NCBI GenBank assembly: GCA_902363515.1 | Contig: CABJAN010000022.1 | Span: 1 to 54,246 of the forward strand | Origin: Bacillota bacterium | GTDB taxonomy: Bacteria > Bacillota > Clostridia > Lachnospirales > Lachnospiraceae | Direction: 5' to 3' | Length of the DNA: 54,246 nucleotides | In this document: positions 18,611-27,219 of the stretch, in pieces | How positions within the stretch are numbered: position 1 is the first letter of the stretch | Layout of the letters: the number at the start of each line of letters is the position of its first letter | Program-made: the position numbers and the translations under genes | Notes under the pieces: model-generated | Seen by the model: only the letters and a program-made list of their open reading frames with translations | What the model was told of the DNA's origin: nothing | The model's database searches: none

Positions 18611-20077
18611 ATGAGAAAATCGGGAATTTTAATGCCGGTATCCGCCCTTCCTTCTTCCACAGGTGTGGGAGAGCTGGGGCCTGCAGCCTGGCACTGGATT
18701 CAGGTGATGGAAGAAAACGGAGTGAAAATCTGGCAGATTCTGCCTTTAAATCCTCTTGGATTTGGAAATTCTCCATACCAGCCTTATTCCTCCTGCGCAG
18801 GTGATGAACTGTATATCAGTTTGGAACTGTTAAAAGAAGAGGGGCTTTTAGAATCAGAAGTTCCGGCCTTTCGTGAGCGGGAAAAAAGCGTGGATTATGA
18901 AGCTGTGAGAAGATTTAAAGAGCCTTATCTTAGACAGGCTTATGAAACGTTTTCCAGAAAAAACGGACAGGAAGAACAGAACTATCAGGAATTTGCTTCC
19001 CAGAAATGGGTGTATGAATATGGAGTGTTCCGCGCCTTAAAAGATGCCAATGAAGGGAAATGCTGGAATGAATGGAGTCAGGAGGCAAAGTCCTGGCCGG
19101 AAAACAGAACAGCGCTTTCTAAAGAAGCAGAAACAGAGGCAGGATATCAGATGTTCCTGCAGTATGTATTCTATACCCAGTGGATGCAGGTGAAAACACT
19201 GGCAAATGAAAAAGGTATTGAAATTATGGGGGATGTTCCCTTTTATGTAGGTGTGGATTCTGTAGATGTGTGGGCAGGAAAAGATAACTTCCTGTTAGAC
19301 ACTGACGGACGTCCGATTTTCATTGCAGGGGTTCCGCCGGATTACTTCAGCGCAACCGGTCAACGCTGGGGAAATCCTATTTATGACTGGGATTATATGA
19401 AAGACCATGGATATCAGTTCTGGGTGGATCGGATTGGCTACAGCAGCAAATTATTCGACTTAGTCCGCATTGACCATTTCCGGGCCTTTGACACTTACTG
19501 GAAGATTCCGGCAAGCTGTCCAACGGCTATCGAAGGCGCATGGATAGAAGCGCCGGGCTATGAAGTCCTGGATACTTTACAGGAAAAGATTCCGGGAGTG
19601 CATCTGGTAGCAGAGGATTTGGGAGACCTTCGACCAGAGGTTCTCACATTAAAGGAACATTATCACTTAAAAGGAATGAAAATTTTGGTGTTTTCCATTG
19701 AGACAAGTGGAAAATATGCTTATGACAATGCACCGGAGACAGAAAATACCATTCTTTACACAGGAACCCATGACAATGACACGCTGATGGAATGGTACGG
19801 CAACCTTTCCAAAGCTGCACAGAGAAAAGTGCGCAGATTCTTGAAAAAAGAGGGATTTTGTCAGGGCAGTGTGAAACATAAGCTTCTTGCCTATACTTTA
19901 AGGAGTAATGCAGGATATGCCATTATTCCTGCACAGGATCTTTTGGGATTAAAGAAGAAAGGGCACATGAATACACCGGGAACGGTTGGAAGCCCAAACT
20001 GGGAATGGCGTATGCCAGAATTTCAGAAAATAGAGAAGGAACTGAAAAAATATAAAAGCATGATAGTCAACCGGTAA
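18611..20077 (+). CDS. malQ: 4-alpha-glucanotransferase (amylomaltase, GH77)
   Basis: A 488-residue cytoplasmic enzyme that disproportionates maltodextrins by moving glucan segments between chains. GH77 signatures are present: GVGELGPAA and LPLNPLGFGNSPYQPYS near the N-terminus, the nucleophile region LVRIDHFRAF, the acid/base region VAEDLGD and TGTHDNDTLMEW. The length is typical for bacterial amylomaltases without an N-terminal extension. AAAAGGAGAAA precedes ATG 18611. It works with the phosphorylase, since MalQ turns short chains that phosphorylase cannot use into longer ones. It is the last gene of the starch locus. Confidence 0.92.
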   Translation: MRKSGILMPVSALPSSTGVGELGPAAWHWIQVMEENGVKIWQILPLNPLGFGNSPYQPYSSCAGDELYISLELLKEEGLLESEVPAFREREKSVDYEAVRRFKEPYLRQAYETFSRKNGQEEQNYQEFASQKWVYEYGVFRALKDANEGKCWNEWSQEAKSWPENRTALSKEAETEAGYQMFLQYVFYTQWMQVKTLANEKGIEIMGDVPFYVGVDSVDVWAGKDNFLLDTDGRPIFIAGVPPDYFSATGQRWGNPIYDWDYMKDHGYQFWVDRIGYSSKLFDLVRIDHFRAFDTYWKIPASCPTAIEGAWIEAPGYEVLDTLQEKIPGVHLVAEDLGDLRPEVLTLKEHYHLKGMKILVFSIETSGKYAYDNAPETENTILYTGTHDNDTLMEWYGNLSKAAQRKVRRFLKKEGFCQGSVKHKLLAYTLRSNAGYAIIPAQDLLGLKKKGHMNTPGTVGSPNWEWRMPEFQKIEKELKKYKSMIVNR

Positions 20078-20105
20078 ATTTAGCCAGATTCTGTATCAGG
20101 CAGAT

Positions 20106-20178
20106 AAGAGATTATTGCATGAAATAGCGGTTAGAGGAGTTCTGATCTGCATTTTGTGAAATAGTCTCTTGTTTTTTT
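20106..20178 (+). terminator. terminator after malQ
   Basis: AAGAGATTATT (20106-20116) pairs with AATAGTCTCTT (20160-20170, one G-U pair), followed by GTTTTTTT. The 43-nt loop is long. GCAGAT (20100-20105) can pair with ATCTGC (20145-20150), which would cross this stem, so the RNA has two competing folds. Confidence 0.6.
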
Positions 20179-20243
20179 ATTTTGGACAGTTGCACAAAAA
20201 TTAAAAATAATGTAATAATGTATAGAAATTATGAAAAAAATAG

Positions 20244-20252
20244 TGCTATAAT
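20244..20252 (+). promoter_or_regulatory. extended -10 promoter of carboxypeptidase gene
   Basis: TGC plus TATAAT (20247-20252) forms an extended -10 element 50 nt before ATG 20303, with no good -35. Confidence 0.6.
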
Positions 20253-20302
20253 ATTCTGGGATAGCAGTGAATTTCATTCGTTTACAGGAGAGATATAGCA
20301 TT

Positions 20303-21307
20303 ATGGCAGAAGATTATACAAGGAAAGAGCAGGAGCAAAGGCGGACAGACATGGATCTTGTCCTGCTGGATGTATCGCATAAAAAAAGGTCCCAACAAAG
20401 ACCAAAACAGAGCCCGCAGGAAGAATTGTCTGAAGAGGAAGAGGCCAGAAGAAGGGCCAGAATCCGTGCCCGCCAACGGAGAAATAGAAGAAGAATACAA
20501 CAGAGAAACCGCAGAATTGCCATGGCAGTGGCAGGAATTTTGTGTATTGCTGCCGTAGGGGTGGGGATTGGCAGAGGAAAGCAGGAAAAGGCAGCAGAAC
20601 AAAAAGCAAAACAGGCTTATGCAGAGCAGGAGGCTGAGAAAAAGGCAAAAGAGAAAGAAAAAGAGGACTCTGCAGAGCAGGGAATTAAAACAGCCAAGGA
20701 CAGTGAAAAAAATCAGTGGTATCTAAAGCTGGTAAATGCCAAAACCCCATTGGATAAGGAAAACTTGCCGGAGATTACCACAGTCCCCATACAGGGCGGT
20801 GTCTACACGGTGGATGAGAGGATTATTCAGGATCTGGAACAAATGCTTTCGGATGCCTACAATGCAGGAAGAACACCTGTGGTATGCTCTGCTTACAGAG
20901 ACTGGGACACCCAGACCATGCTGTTTCAGAACAAGATTGCCAGAGTGACCCAGGAGAAGGGGCTGACAGGAACAGAGGCAGAGACAGAAGCAGCCACTGT
21001 GGTAGCAAGACCGGGAACCAGTGAGCATCAGCTAGGGCTTGCGGTTGATATTACAGCTTCTACCTATACCAATCTGGATGAAGGACAAATGGAAACAGAA
21101 GATCAGCAGTGGCTCATGGAGAATTGCTGGAAATATGGTTTTATTTTGCGCTATCCGGTAGATAAAACAGAGATTACAGGGGTCATTTTTGAACCCTGGC
21201 ATTACCGGTATGTGGGAAAAGAAGCAGCAAAAGAAATCACGGAGCAGGGCATTACTCTGGAAGAGTATCTGGGAGCAGAGGCGGTTGGTGACCCCAGAGA
21301 AGAATAA
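20303..21307 (+). CDS. D-alanyl-D-alanine carboxypeptidase, VanY/M15B type
   Basis: A 334-residue membrane-anchored peptidase that trims the terminal D-Ala of peptidoglycan peptides. The first ~70 residues are cytoplasmic and very rich in Arg, Glu and Gln. One membrane helix (MAVAGILCIAAVGVGIG) follows, then a charged Lys/Glu/Ala coiled-coil-like stalk, then the M15B domain. Zinc and catalytic motifs are complete: CSAYRDWDTQ, SEHQLGLAVD and EPWHYRY. ATG 20303 has AGGAGAG upstream; an open GTG at 20267 is less likely. It is probably transcribed alone; the ABC exporter pair starts 24 nt later and may share the transcript. Confidence 0.88.
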   Translation: MAEDYTRKEQEQRRTDMDLVLLDVSHKKRSQQRPKQSPQEELSEEEEARRRARIRARQRRNRRRIQQRNRRIAMAVAGILCIAAVGVGIGRGKQEKAAEQKAKQAYAEQEAEKKAKEKEKEDSAEQGIKTAKDSEKNQWYLKLVNAKTPLDKENLPEITTVPIQGGVYTVDERIIQDLEQMLSDAYNAGRTPVVCSAYRDWDTQTMLFQNKIARVTQEKGLTGTEAETEAATVVARPGTSEHQLGLAVDITASTYTNLDEGQMETEDQQWLMENCWKYGFILRYPVDKTEITGVIFEPWHYRYVGKEAAKEITEQGITLEEYLGAEAVGDPREE

Positions 21308-21331
21308 GCGACAGAAAAGGAGTGATTATTT

Positions 21332-23092
21332 ATGCTAAAGACCTTAGCTGCCCAGGTTAAGGAATTTAAGAAAGATTCTATTTTAACACCAGTATTTATG
21401 ATTCTGGAAGTTTTATTTGAGACCATGATTCCCCTGCTCATGGCATCTATTATTGATAAGGGTGTGGAGACAGGAGATATTAACCACATTTATAAGGTAG
21501 GAGCCATGATGGGAGTATTGGCTCTTTGCGGTCTGTGGGCTGGTGTCATGGGAGGAAAATATGGCTCCAGGGCATCCACAGGATTTGCCAGAAATTTAAG
21601 AAAAGCCATGTATGACAATATTCAGGATTTTTCTTTTTCTAATATTGATAAATATAGCACAGCAGGGCTGATTACCAGACTGACTACAGATGTAACAAAC
21701 CTGCAGAATGCTTATCAGATGCTGCTGCGCATGTTCACCAGAGCGCCGGCCAGCCTGATTTGCGCTATGATTATGGCATTTACGATTCATGCGGAACTTG
21801 CCAGCATTTATTTAATTGCTGTCATTGCCCTGGGTGGCTGTCTCATACTGATTATGAGTCGCGCGGTGAAATATTTCCAGAAGGTGTTCCAGAAGTATGA
21901 TGATTTAAATGCCAGTGTACAGGAAAATATTACCGGTATTCGTGTAGTAAAAGCATACGTAAGAGAAGAGTATGAAAACCAGAAATTCTTTAAGGCAGCA
22001 GAAAATGTATACAAAATGTTTGTAAAAGCTGAGAATATTATTGTGGCAAATATGCCTCTCATGATGTTTACGGTGTATGCCTGTATTTTAGGCTTGAGCT
22101 GGCTGGGAGCCAAGATGATTGTGGTGGATGATCTGACCACAGGGGAGCTTATGAGTCTGCTTACATATTGTATGAATATTATGATGAGCCTTATGATGCT
22201 GTCTATGATTTTTGTTATGGTAACCATGAGCTTTGCTTCTGCACAGCGTGTCACAGAGGTTCTTAATGAAAAAAGTGATTTGCAGAATCCGGAAAATCCG
22301 GTTATGGAAGTAAAAGACGGAAGTATTGTGTTTAACCATGTTGATTTTGCATACAAGAAATCCAGCACAGAGCCGGTGCTAAAAGATATTCATGTGGAAA
22401 TTCATTCAGGGGAGACCATTGGTATTATTGGCGGAACAGGCAGCGCCAAATCCAGTCTGGTTAATCTTATCAGCCGCCTTTATGATGTGACCTCCGGTCA
22501 GGTGAAGGTAGGCGGCGTAGATGTGCGGGACTATGATATGGAAGTTCTTAGAAATCAGGTATCTGTGGTACTTCAGAAAAATGTACTCTTTAGTGGGACG
22601 ATTTTGGAGAACCTGCGCTGGGGAGATAAAAATGCCACAGAAGAGGAATGTATGCGTGCCTGCCGCCTGGCCTGTGCAGATGAGTTTATTGAGAGAATGC
22701 CGGAGAAATATGAGACTTATATTGAACAGGGCGGAAGCAATGTGTCCGGAGGACAGAAGCAGAGGCTTTGCATTGCCAGGGCTCTTTTGAAGAAGCCTAA
22801 GATTTTAATCCTGGATGATTCTACCAGTGCGGTAGATACTGCTACGGATGCAAAAATCCGCAGGGCATTTGCAGAAGAAATTCCAAATACCACCAAGCTC
22901 ATTATTGCCCAGAGAATTTCCAGTGTAAAGGATGCAGACAGGATTCTGGTTATGGACAATGGTCATATTGATGGCTTTGGAACCCATGAGGAACTGTTGG
23001 AAAACAATGCCATTTACAGAGAAGTTTATGAATCCCAGAATCAGGGAGGCGGAGACTTTGACCAGGCTGCAAACATGGGAGGTGAGAATTAA
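21332..23092 (+). CDS. heterodimeric ABC exporter, degenerate-site subunit
   Basis: A 586-residue half-transporter with an N-terminal six-helix exporter domain and a C-terminal ATPase domain. The Walker A reads GGTGSAKS, with Ala where the last Gly before Lys is usual. The Walker B is LILDDSTSAVD, with Asp in place of the catalytic Glu. The signature VSGGQKQR is canonical. An Asp at this position is the hallmark of the non-hydrolysing site of heterodimeric exporters such as TM287/288, LmrCD and BmrCD. The partner gene starts on the last base of this gene's stop (TAATG). The substrate is unknown; drugs or peptides are typical. Confidence 0.88.
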   Translation: MLKTLAAQVKEFKKDSILTPVFMILEVLFETMIPLLMASIIDKGVETGDINHIYKVGAMMGVLALCGLWAGVMGGKYGSRASTGFARNLRKAMYDNIQDFSFSNIDKYSTAGLITRLTTDVTNLQNAYQMLLRMFTRAPASLICAMIMAFTIHAELASIYLIAVIALGGCLILIMSRAVKYFQKVFQKYDDLNASVQENITGIRVVKAYVREEYENQKFFKAAENVYKMFVKAENIIVANMPLMMFTVYACILGLSWLGAKMIVVDDLTTGELMSLLTYCMNIMMSLMMLSMIFVMVTMSFASAQRVTEVLNEKSDLQNPENPVMEVKDGSIVFNHVDFAYKKSSTEPVLKDIHVEIHSGETIGIIGGTGSAKSSLVNLISRLYDVTSGQVKVGGVDVRDYDMEVLRNQVSVVLQKNVLFSGTILENLRWGDKNATEEECMRACRLACADEFIERMPEKYETYIEQGGSNVSGGQKQRLCIARALLKKPKILILDDSTSAVDTATDAKIRRAFAEEIPNTTKLIIAQRISSVKDADRILVMDNGHIDGFGTHEELLENNAIYREVYESQNQGGGDFDQAANMGGEN

Positions 23093-24999
23093 TGGCAGGA
23101 ATGAAAAAAGGGAAACACCCCAATATGCCGGGGCATAAGGTAGAAAATCCGGGAAAACTTCTGGGAAGGGTCATGGCTTATGTAGGAAAAAAATATAAGT
23201 TTCATCTGATTGTGGTGGTGATTGGTATTTTTGTCAGTGTTCTTGCTAATGTCCAGGGAACCATGTTTATGAAAACCATGATTGATGATTATATTGTTCC
23301 ACTTGTTCAGGCAGATACCCCGGATTTTGGTCCTTTTGGTATGGCAATTTTAAGAGTGGCAGCCTTTTATCTCATTGGTGTGGTATTCGCATACCTGTAT
23401 AACCGGCTTATGATTTATGTTACCCAGGGAACTTTGCGGGATTTGCGAAATGATATGTTTGCAAAAATGGAGAGCCTGCCCATTAAATATTTTGACACTC
23501 ATTCCCACGGGGATATTATGTCAGTGTATACCAATGACATTGATACTCTCCGCCAGATGATAAGTCAGAGTATTCCTCAGATGCTTTCCAGTCTTATTAC
23601 TATTGTCAGCGTGTTTATCAGCATGTTGATTCTCAATGTGCCCCTGACGCTGGTAACAGTGGTGATGCTGGCTATTATGGTAACAGCCACCAAAAAGATT
23701 GCGTCTCTTTCCGGAAAATTCTTTATGGACCAGCAGGTGAATATTGGTAAAGTCAATGGTTATATTGAAGAAATGATGGAAGGACAGAAGGTAGTAAAAG
23801 TATTCTGTCATGAAGAAGAAGCAAGTGAAAAATTTGACGAACTGAATAACCAGTTGTTTGAAAGCGCAAATAATGCCAATAAATTTGCAAACTATCTGGG
23901 ACCGGTGAACGCTCAGCTTGGCAATATGAATTATGTGGTCTGCGCCATTGTAGGAGGAATCCTGGCAATTAACAATGTGTGGGGATTTACATTGGGTGGA
24001 CTTGCAAGCTTCCTTACTTTTAACAAGAGCATTACCATGCCTATTAACCAGATTAGCCAGCAGTTAAACAGTATTGTTATGGCTTTGGCCGGCGCAAAGA
24101 GAATCTTTGACCTGATGGATGAGCCTTCTGAGGCAGACCAGGGATATGTGGAGCTGGTCAATGCAAAAGAAGAAAATGGACAGCTTACAGAGAGTAAAGA
24201 ACGTACAGGACGCTGGGCATGGAAGCATTATCACAAGGCAGATAACAGCACCACCTATGTGGAATTAAAGGGAGACATGGTTCTGGATGGCGTAGATTTT
24301 GGTTATAATGATGACAAGATTGTGCTTCATGATATTAAAATGTACGCAACACCAGGTCAGAAAATTGCCTTTGTTGGTTCTACAGGAGCAGGAAAAACCA
24401 CTATTACCAATTTGCTGAATCGTTTCTATGACATTCAGGATGGAAAAATCCGGTATGATGGTATTAATGTGAATAAGATTAAAAAAGGTGATTTGAGAAG
24501 GTCCATGGGAATTGTTCTCCAGGACACCAATCTGTTTACCGCAACGGTTATGGATAATATCCGCTACGGAAAACTGGATGCAACGGATGAGGAAGTTATA
24601 GCAGCGGCAAAACTGGCCAATGCAGACGGATTTATCCGAAGACTGCCAGATGGTTATAACACCATGTTAAAGGGAAATGGATCTAATCTAAGCCAGGGTC
24701 AGAGACAGCTTCTGGCAATCGCCAGAGCAGCAGTGGCAGACCCTCCGGTATTGATTCTGGATGAGGCCACCAGTTCCATTGATACTAGAACAGAGAAACT
24801 GGTGCAGGAGGGCATGGACAGGCTGATGGAAGGAAGAACTACCTTTGTCATTGCCCACAGACTTTCTACAGTAAGAAACAGTGACTGCATTATGGTTTTG
24901 GAGCAGGGACGAATTATTGAGAGAGGGTCTCATGAGGAATTAATGGCAGAGAAAGGAAAATATTACCAGCTTTATACTGGAAATCAGGTGGCTGGGTAA
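23092..24999 (+). CDS. heterodimeric ABC exporter, catalytic subunit
   Basis: A 635-residue half-transporter and partner of the preceding gene. Walker A GSTGAGKT and Walker B LILDEATSSID are canonical, with catalytic Glu. Its signature is LSQGQRQL instead of LSGGQ. In the head-to-tail dimer this altered signature faces the altered Walker B of the partner, giving one normal and one degenerate ATP site. An insert of about 50 residues before the ATPase domain (around LTESKERTGRWAWKHYHKADNSTTY) is typical of this clostridial subfamily. Its start overlaps the partner's stop by one base. Confidence 0.9.
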   Translation: MAGMKKGKHPNMPGHKVENPGKLLGRVMAYVGKKYKFHLIVVVIGIFVSVLANVQGTMFMKTMIDDYIVPLVQADTPDFGPFGMAILRVAAFYLIGVVFAYLYNRLMIYVTQGTLRDLRNDMFAKMESLPIKYFDTHSHGDIMSVYTNDIDTLRQMISQSIPQMLSSLITIVSVFISMLILNVPLTLVTVVMLAIMVTATKKIASLSGKFFMDQQVNIGKVNGYIEEMMEGQKVVKVFCHEEEASEKFDELNNQLFESANNANKFANYLGPVNAQLGNMNYVVCAIVGGILAINNVWGFTLGGLASFLTFNKSITMPINQISQQLNSIVMALAGAKRIFDLMDEPSEADQGYVELVNAKEENGQLTESKERTGRWAWKHYHKADNSTTYVELKGDMVLDGVDFGYNDDKIVLHDIKMYATPGQKIAFVGSTGAGKTTITNLLNRFYDIQDGKIRYDGINVNKIKKGDLRRSMGIVLQDTNLFTATVMDNIRYGKLDATDEEVIAAAKLANADGFIRRLPDGYNTMLKGNGSNLSQGQRQLLAIARAAVADPPVLILDEATSSIDTRTEKLVQEGMDRLMEGRTTFVIAHRLSTVRNSDCIMVLEQGRIIERGSHEELMAEKGKYYQLYTGNQVAG

Positions 25000-25018
25000 A
25001 GAACCGGCCGCCTGATTT
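24981..25018. terminator. hairpin between convergent genes
   Basis: A 15-bp stem (24981-24995 with 25004-25018, two G-U pairs) covers the stop codon of the exporter gene. No U-tract follows on either strand, so termination is plausible but not certain. Confidence 0.5.
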
Positions 25019-25021
25019 AGA

Positions 25022-26047
25022 CTAATCAGTAGTACTTCTGCGTACTAATACAGGTGTAATTTGTTTATGAAGGGGAGTCTTCAAAGGTGAAGGCTTCCTT
25101 TTTTTCATTTCATTCATTTGTAATATCAGCAATTCCATAGCAGTTTTGGCAATTTTATCAATTTGCTGACCAACCGTAGTAATTGGAAGAATTGCTTCGT
25201 TAGCAATAGGGGAATTATCAAAACCTACAAGTTGGTACTCTTCCGGTAGCCTTCCGTATTTTTTGAATATCAGATTTAAAAATATATTGGCATAAGTATC
25301 GTTGGCAAGAAAGATGCCCTTTTTCCTTTTGGGATAAGCATTTTCAATATCCAGAAATACTTTTTTCAGAGCCTCAAAAGTGGTTTCATAATTGTGTCCA
25401 AGATCCCTAAGCATTAGTTGGTAAGGGACATGATATTCTAAGCAGGTATTTTCAAAGCCCCGGATACGGTCAAAAGCAGGTATTTGTTTTGAAACAGGTA
25501 CATTTATATGAATCAGGACTTCACATTTATTGCGAATCAGCAGATTAGCAGCCTGCACAGCTCCCATATAGTTATCTGTATCCACACTGCAGATATGCTC
25601 TGCCTCCCGTTCAATCGCAACAATAGGAATATGATAGGAGGCAAGTTTTTCAGAAGGAAATGTATGGCTTAAAATAATCAGACCTTCAATTTTATAAGCC
25701 ATTAATTCATCTAAATATTGCTGTTCCAGTTCCGGATTATCACTGCTGACAAACACAAGAAATTTATAGTGATAATCTGTATAGCTGGATAAAATCTGAT
25801 TTAACATTTCAGAATAGTAGTGCAGATATAGGTTGGGAATAATGATTCCTACAAATTCACTTTTTCCATTTGCAAGGACTTTTGCAAGTTTATTTTCCTG
25901 ATATCCCAGTTCTTCTAATGCTTTTGCAATTTTTTCCTGGTTTTCAAGAGTGAGGGACTCAGGATTATTAAAGTATCTTGAAATTGTAGTCTTAGAAAAA
26001 TTTGTATATTTTGCAATATCAGCAAAAGTCACTTTTTTTGCTCCCAT
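25022..26047 (-). CDS. LacI-family repressor of fructan/sucrose operon
   Basis: A 341-residue transcription factor. The N-terminal HTH (VTFADIAKYTNFSKTTISRYFNNP) is followed by the hinge-helix stretch LAKVLANGKS and a periplasmic-binding-protein-like sensor domain. The closing GLIILSHTF, GIFLANDTYANI and LVGFDNSPIANEAILPITTVGQ motifs are typical of the family. The gene is divergent from the fructan operon, and matching palindromes lie between the two promoters, so it very likely represses the operon and perhaps itself. On the minus strand AGGAGAG precedes the ATG. The inducer is probably a fructan breakdown product or sucrose; this is inferred from context. Confidence 0.9.
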   Translation of the reverse strand: MGAKKVTFADIAKYTNFSKTTISRYFNNPESLTLENQEKIAKALEELGYQENKLAKVLANGKSEFVGIIIPNLYLHYYSEMLNQILSSYTDYHYKFLVFVSSDNPELEQQYLDELMAYKIEGLIILSHTFPSEKLASYHIPIVAIEREAEHICSVDTDNYMGAVQAANLLIRNKCEVLIHINVPVSKQIPAFDRIRGFENTCLEYHVPYQLMLRDLGHNYETTFEALKKVFLDIENAYPKRKKGIFLANDTYANIFLNLIFKKYGRLPEEYQLVGFDNSPIANEAILPITTVGQQIDKIAKTAMELLILQMNEMKKRKPSPLKTPLHKQITPVLVRRSTTD

Positions 26048-26087
26048 ATAGATAGCTCTCCTATTTTTTGGATAAAATTATAGAATC

Positions 26088-26116
26088 AGTATAGCAAGAA
26101 AAAAGAAGAAAAGCAA
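26088..26116 (-). promoter_or_regulatory. promoter of LacI-family repressor gene
   Basis: On the minus strand TTGCTT (26116-26111), 17 nt, then TGC-extended TATACT (26093-26088), about 40 nt before the repressor start. Confidence 0.55.
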
Positions 26117-26121
26117 CAAAA

Positions 26122-26149
26122 AATAACTGGTTACGTAACTGGTTATTTT
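26122..26149. promoter_or_regulatory. tandem operator half-sites upstream of fructan operon
   Basis: TAACTGGTTA occurs twice (26124-26133 and 26136-26145), 12 nt apart start to start, and the whole block is nearly palindromic about the central ACGT. It lies upstream of both divergent promoters. The GGTTA core matches the perfect operator at 26198-26217, so it is probably an auxiliary site for the same repressor. Confidence 0.7.
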
Positions 26150-26163
26150 TTGAAGAAAATCTA

Positions 26164-26192
26164 TTGACAAATGAGAAAAACTGAGGTAGTAT
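26164..26192 (+). promoter_or_regulatory. promoter of fructan operon
   Basis: TTGACA (26164-26169) and TAGTAT (26187-26192) are 17 nt apart. The perfect operator begins 6 nt after the -10 box, over the expected transcription start. Confidence 0.75.
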
Positions 26193-26197
26193 CAAAT

Positions 26198-26217
26198 TAA
26201 AGTAACCGGTTACTTTA
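26198..26217. promoter_or_regulatory. main LacI-type operator, perfect 20-bp palindrome
   Basis: TAAAGTAACCGGTTACTTTA is a perfect palindrome centred on CCGG, the classic form of a LacI/GalR operator with a central CG. Its place at the transcription start of the fructan operon implies direct repression by the divergent regulator. Confidence 0.85.
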
Positions 26218-26269
26218 CCGGCTATTCAGGGCGGTTCAATACATTTTAGAAAATGGAGGGAAAAGAAAA

Positions 26270-27208
26270 ATGAATACTTTTACAAAGAAAAAATCAGGTG
26301 TTATTAAGCAGACACCCAGGCAGAAGCTGCAGTATGTCAAGAAAAACTGGCATCTTTATATTGTTTTTTTAATGCCGGCTTTTCTTTTGACCATTATCTT
26401 CAAGTACATTCCCATGAGTGGAGTCCTTATTGCATTTGAAGATTATAATGTCATTGATGGTGTATTCGGAAGTGAATGGGTAGGGCTTGAGTATTTTCAG
26501 CGCTTTTTATCTTCACCGGATTTTATGGATTATCTTATGAACACGTTGAAACTGAGCGCCTATGGGTTGCTATGGGGATTTCCCATTCCGATTATTTTAG
26601 CGTTGTTATTAAACCGTATTCGGAAAGCAGGAATTCGGAAGAAAATTCAATTATTGATTTATGCACCAAACTTTATTTCCGTTATCGTACTTTGTGGTAT
26701 GGTTCGTATGTTCCTGTCTCCTGTGGGTCCTATTAATCAGGTACTTGGAATTAATACCAACTGGATGACCATGCCGGAAGCCTTTAGAACAATTTATATA
26801 GCCAGTGGTATCTGGCAGGGTGCAGGATGGGCTTCTATTATGTATACAGCGGCATTATCTAATGCAAGTAAAGAATTGGAGGAAGCTGCCATTGTAGATG
26901 GGGCCAACATTTTTCAGCAGATTTGGTATGTGGAACTGCCGGCTATTAAAAACATTATTGTAATTCAGTTTATTTTACAGGCAGGAAATATTATGAGTAT
27001 TGGATTTGAAAAGGCTTATGCATTGCAGACTGATATGAACCTTCCAGCCTCAGAAATTCTTTCCACGTATGTATACAGAATTGGTTTGCTCAATGGAGAT
27101 TATGGATATTCTACTGCAGTCGGTCTGTTTAATTCTGTAATCAATGTGATTCTCTTAATTGCAGTAAACTGGATTGTGAAGAAACTTAATGATGGTGAAG
27201 GTTTATAG
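26270..27208 (+). CDS. sugar ABC permease, LplB/YteP type
   Basis: A 312-residue inner-membrane permease with six predicted helices. The EAA loop reads LEEAAIVDGANIFQQIWYVELP. The IFKYIPMSGVLIAFEDYN stretch near the N-terminus and GYSTAVGLFNSVIN near the C-terminus are characteristic of the LplB/YteP group, which partners large binding proteins. GGAGGGAAAAG precedes ATG 26270. It is the first gene of the repressor-controlled operon; the second permease begins 11 nt after its stop. Confidence 0.88.
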   Translation: MNTFTKKKSGVIKQTPRQKLQYVKKNWHLYIVFLMPAFLLTIIFKYIPMSGVLIAFEDYNVIDGVFGSEWVGLEYFQRFLSSPDFMDYLMNTLKLSAYGLLWGFPIPIILALLLNRIRKAGIRKKIQLLIYAPNFISVIVLCGMVRMFLSPVGPINQVLGINTNWMTMPEAFRTIYIASGIWQGAGWASIMYTAALSNASKELEEAAIVDGANIFQQIWYVELPAIKNIIVIQFILQAGNIMSIGFEKAYALQTDMNLPASEILSTYVYRIGLLNGDYGYSTAVGLFNSVINVILLIAVNWIVKKLNDGEGL

Positions 27209-27219
27209 GAGGTGTAAAA

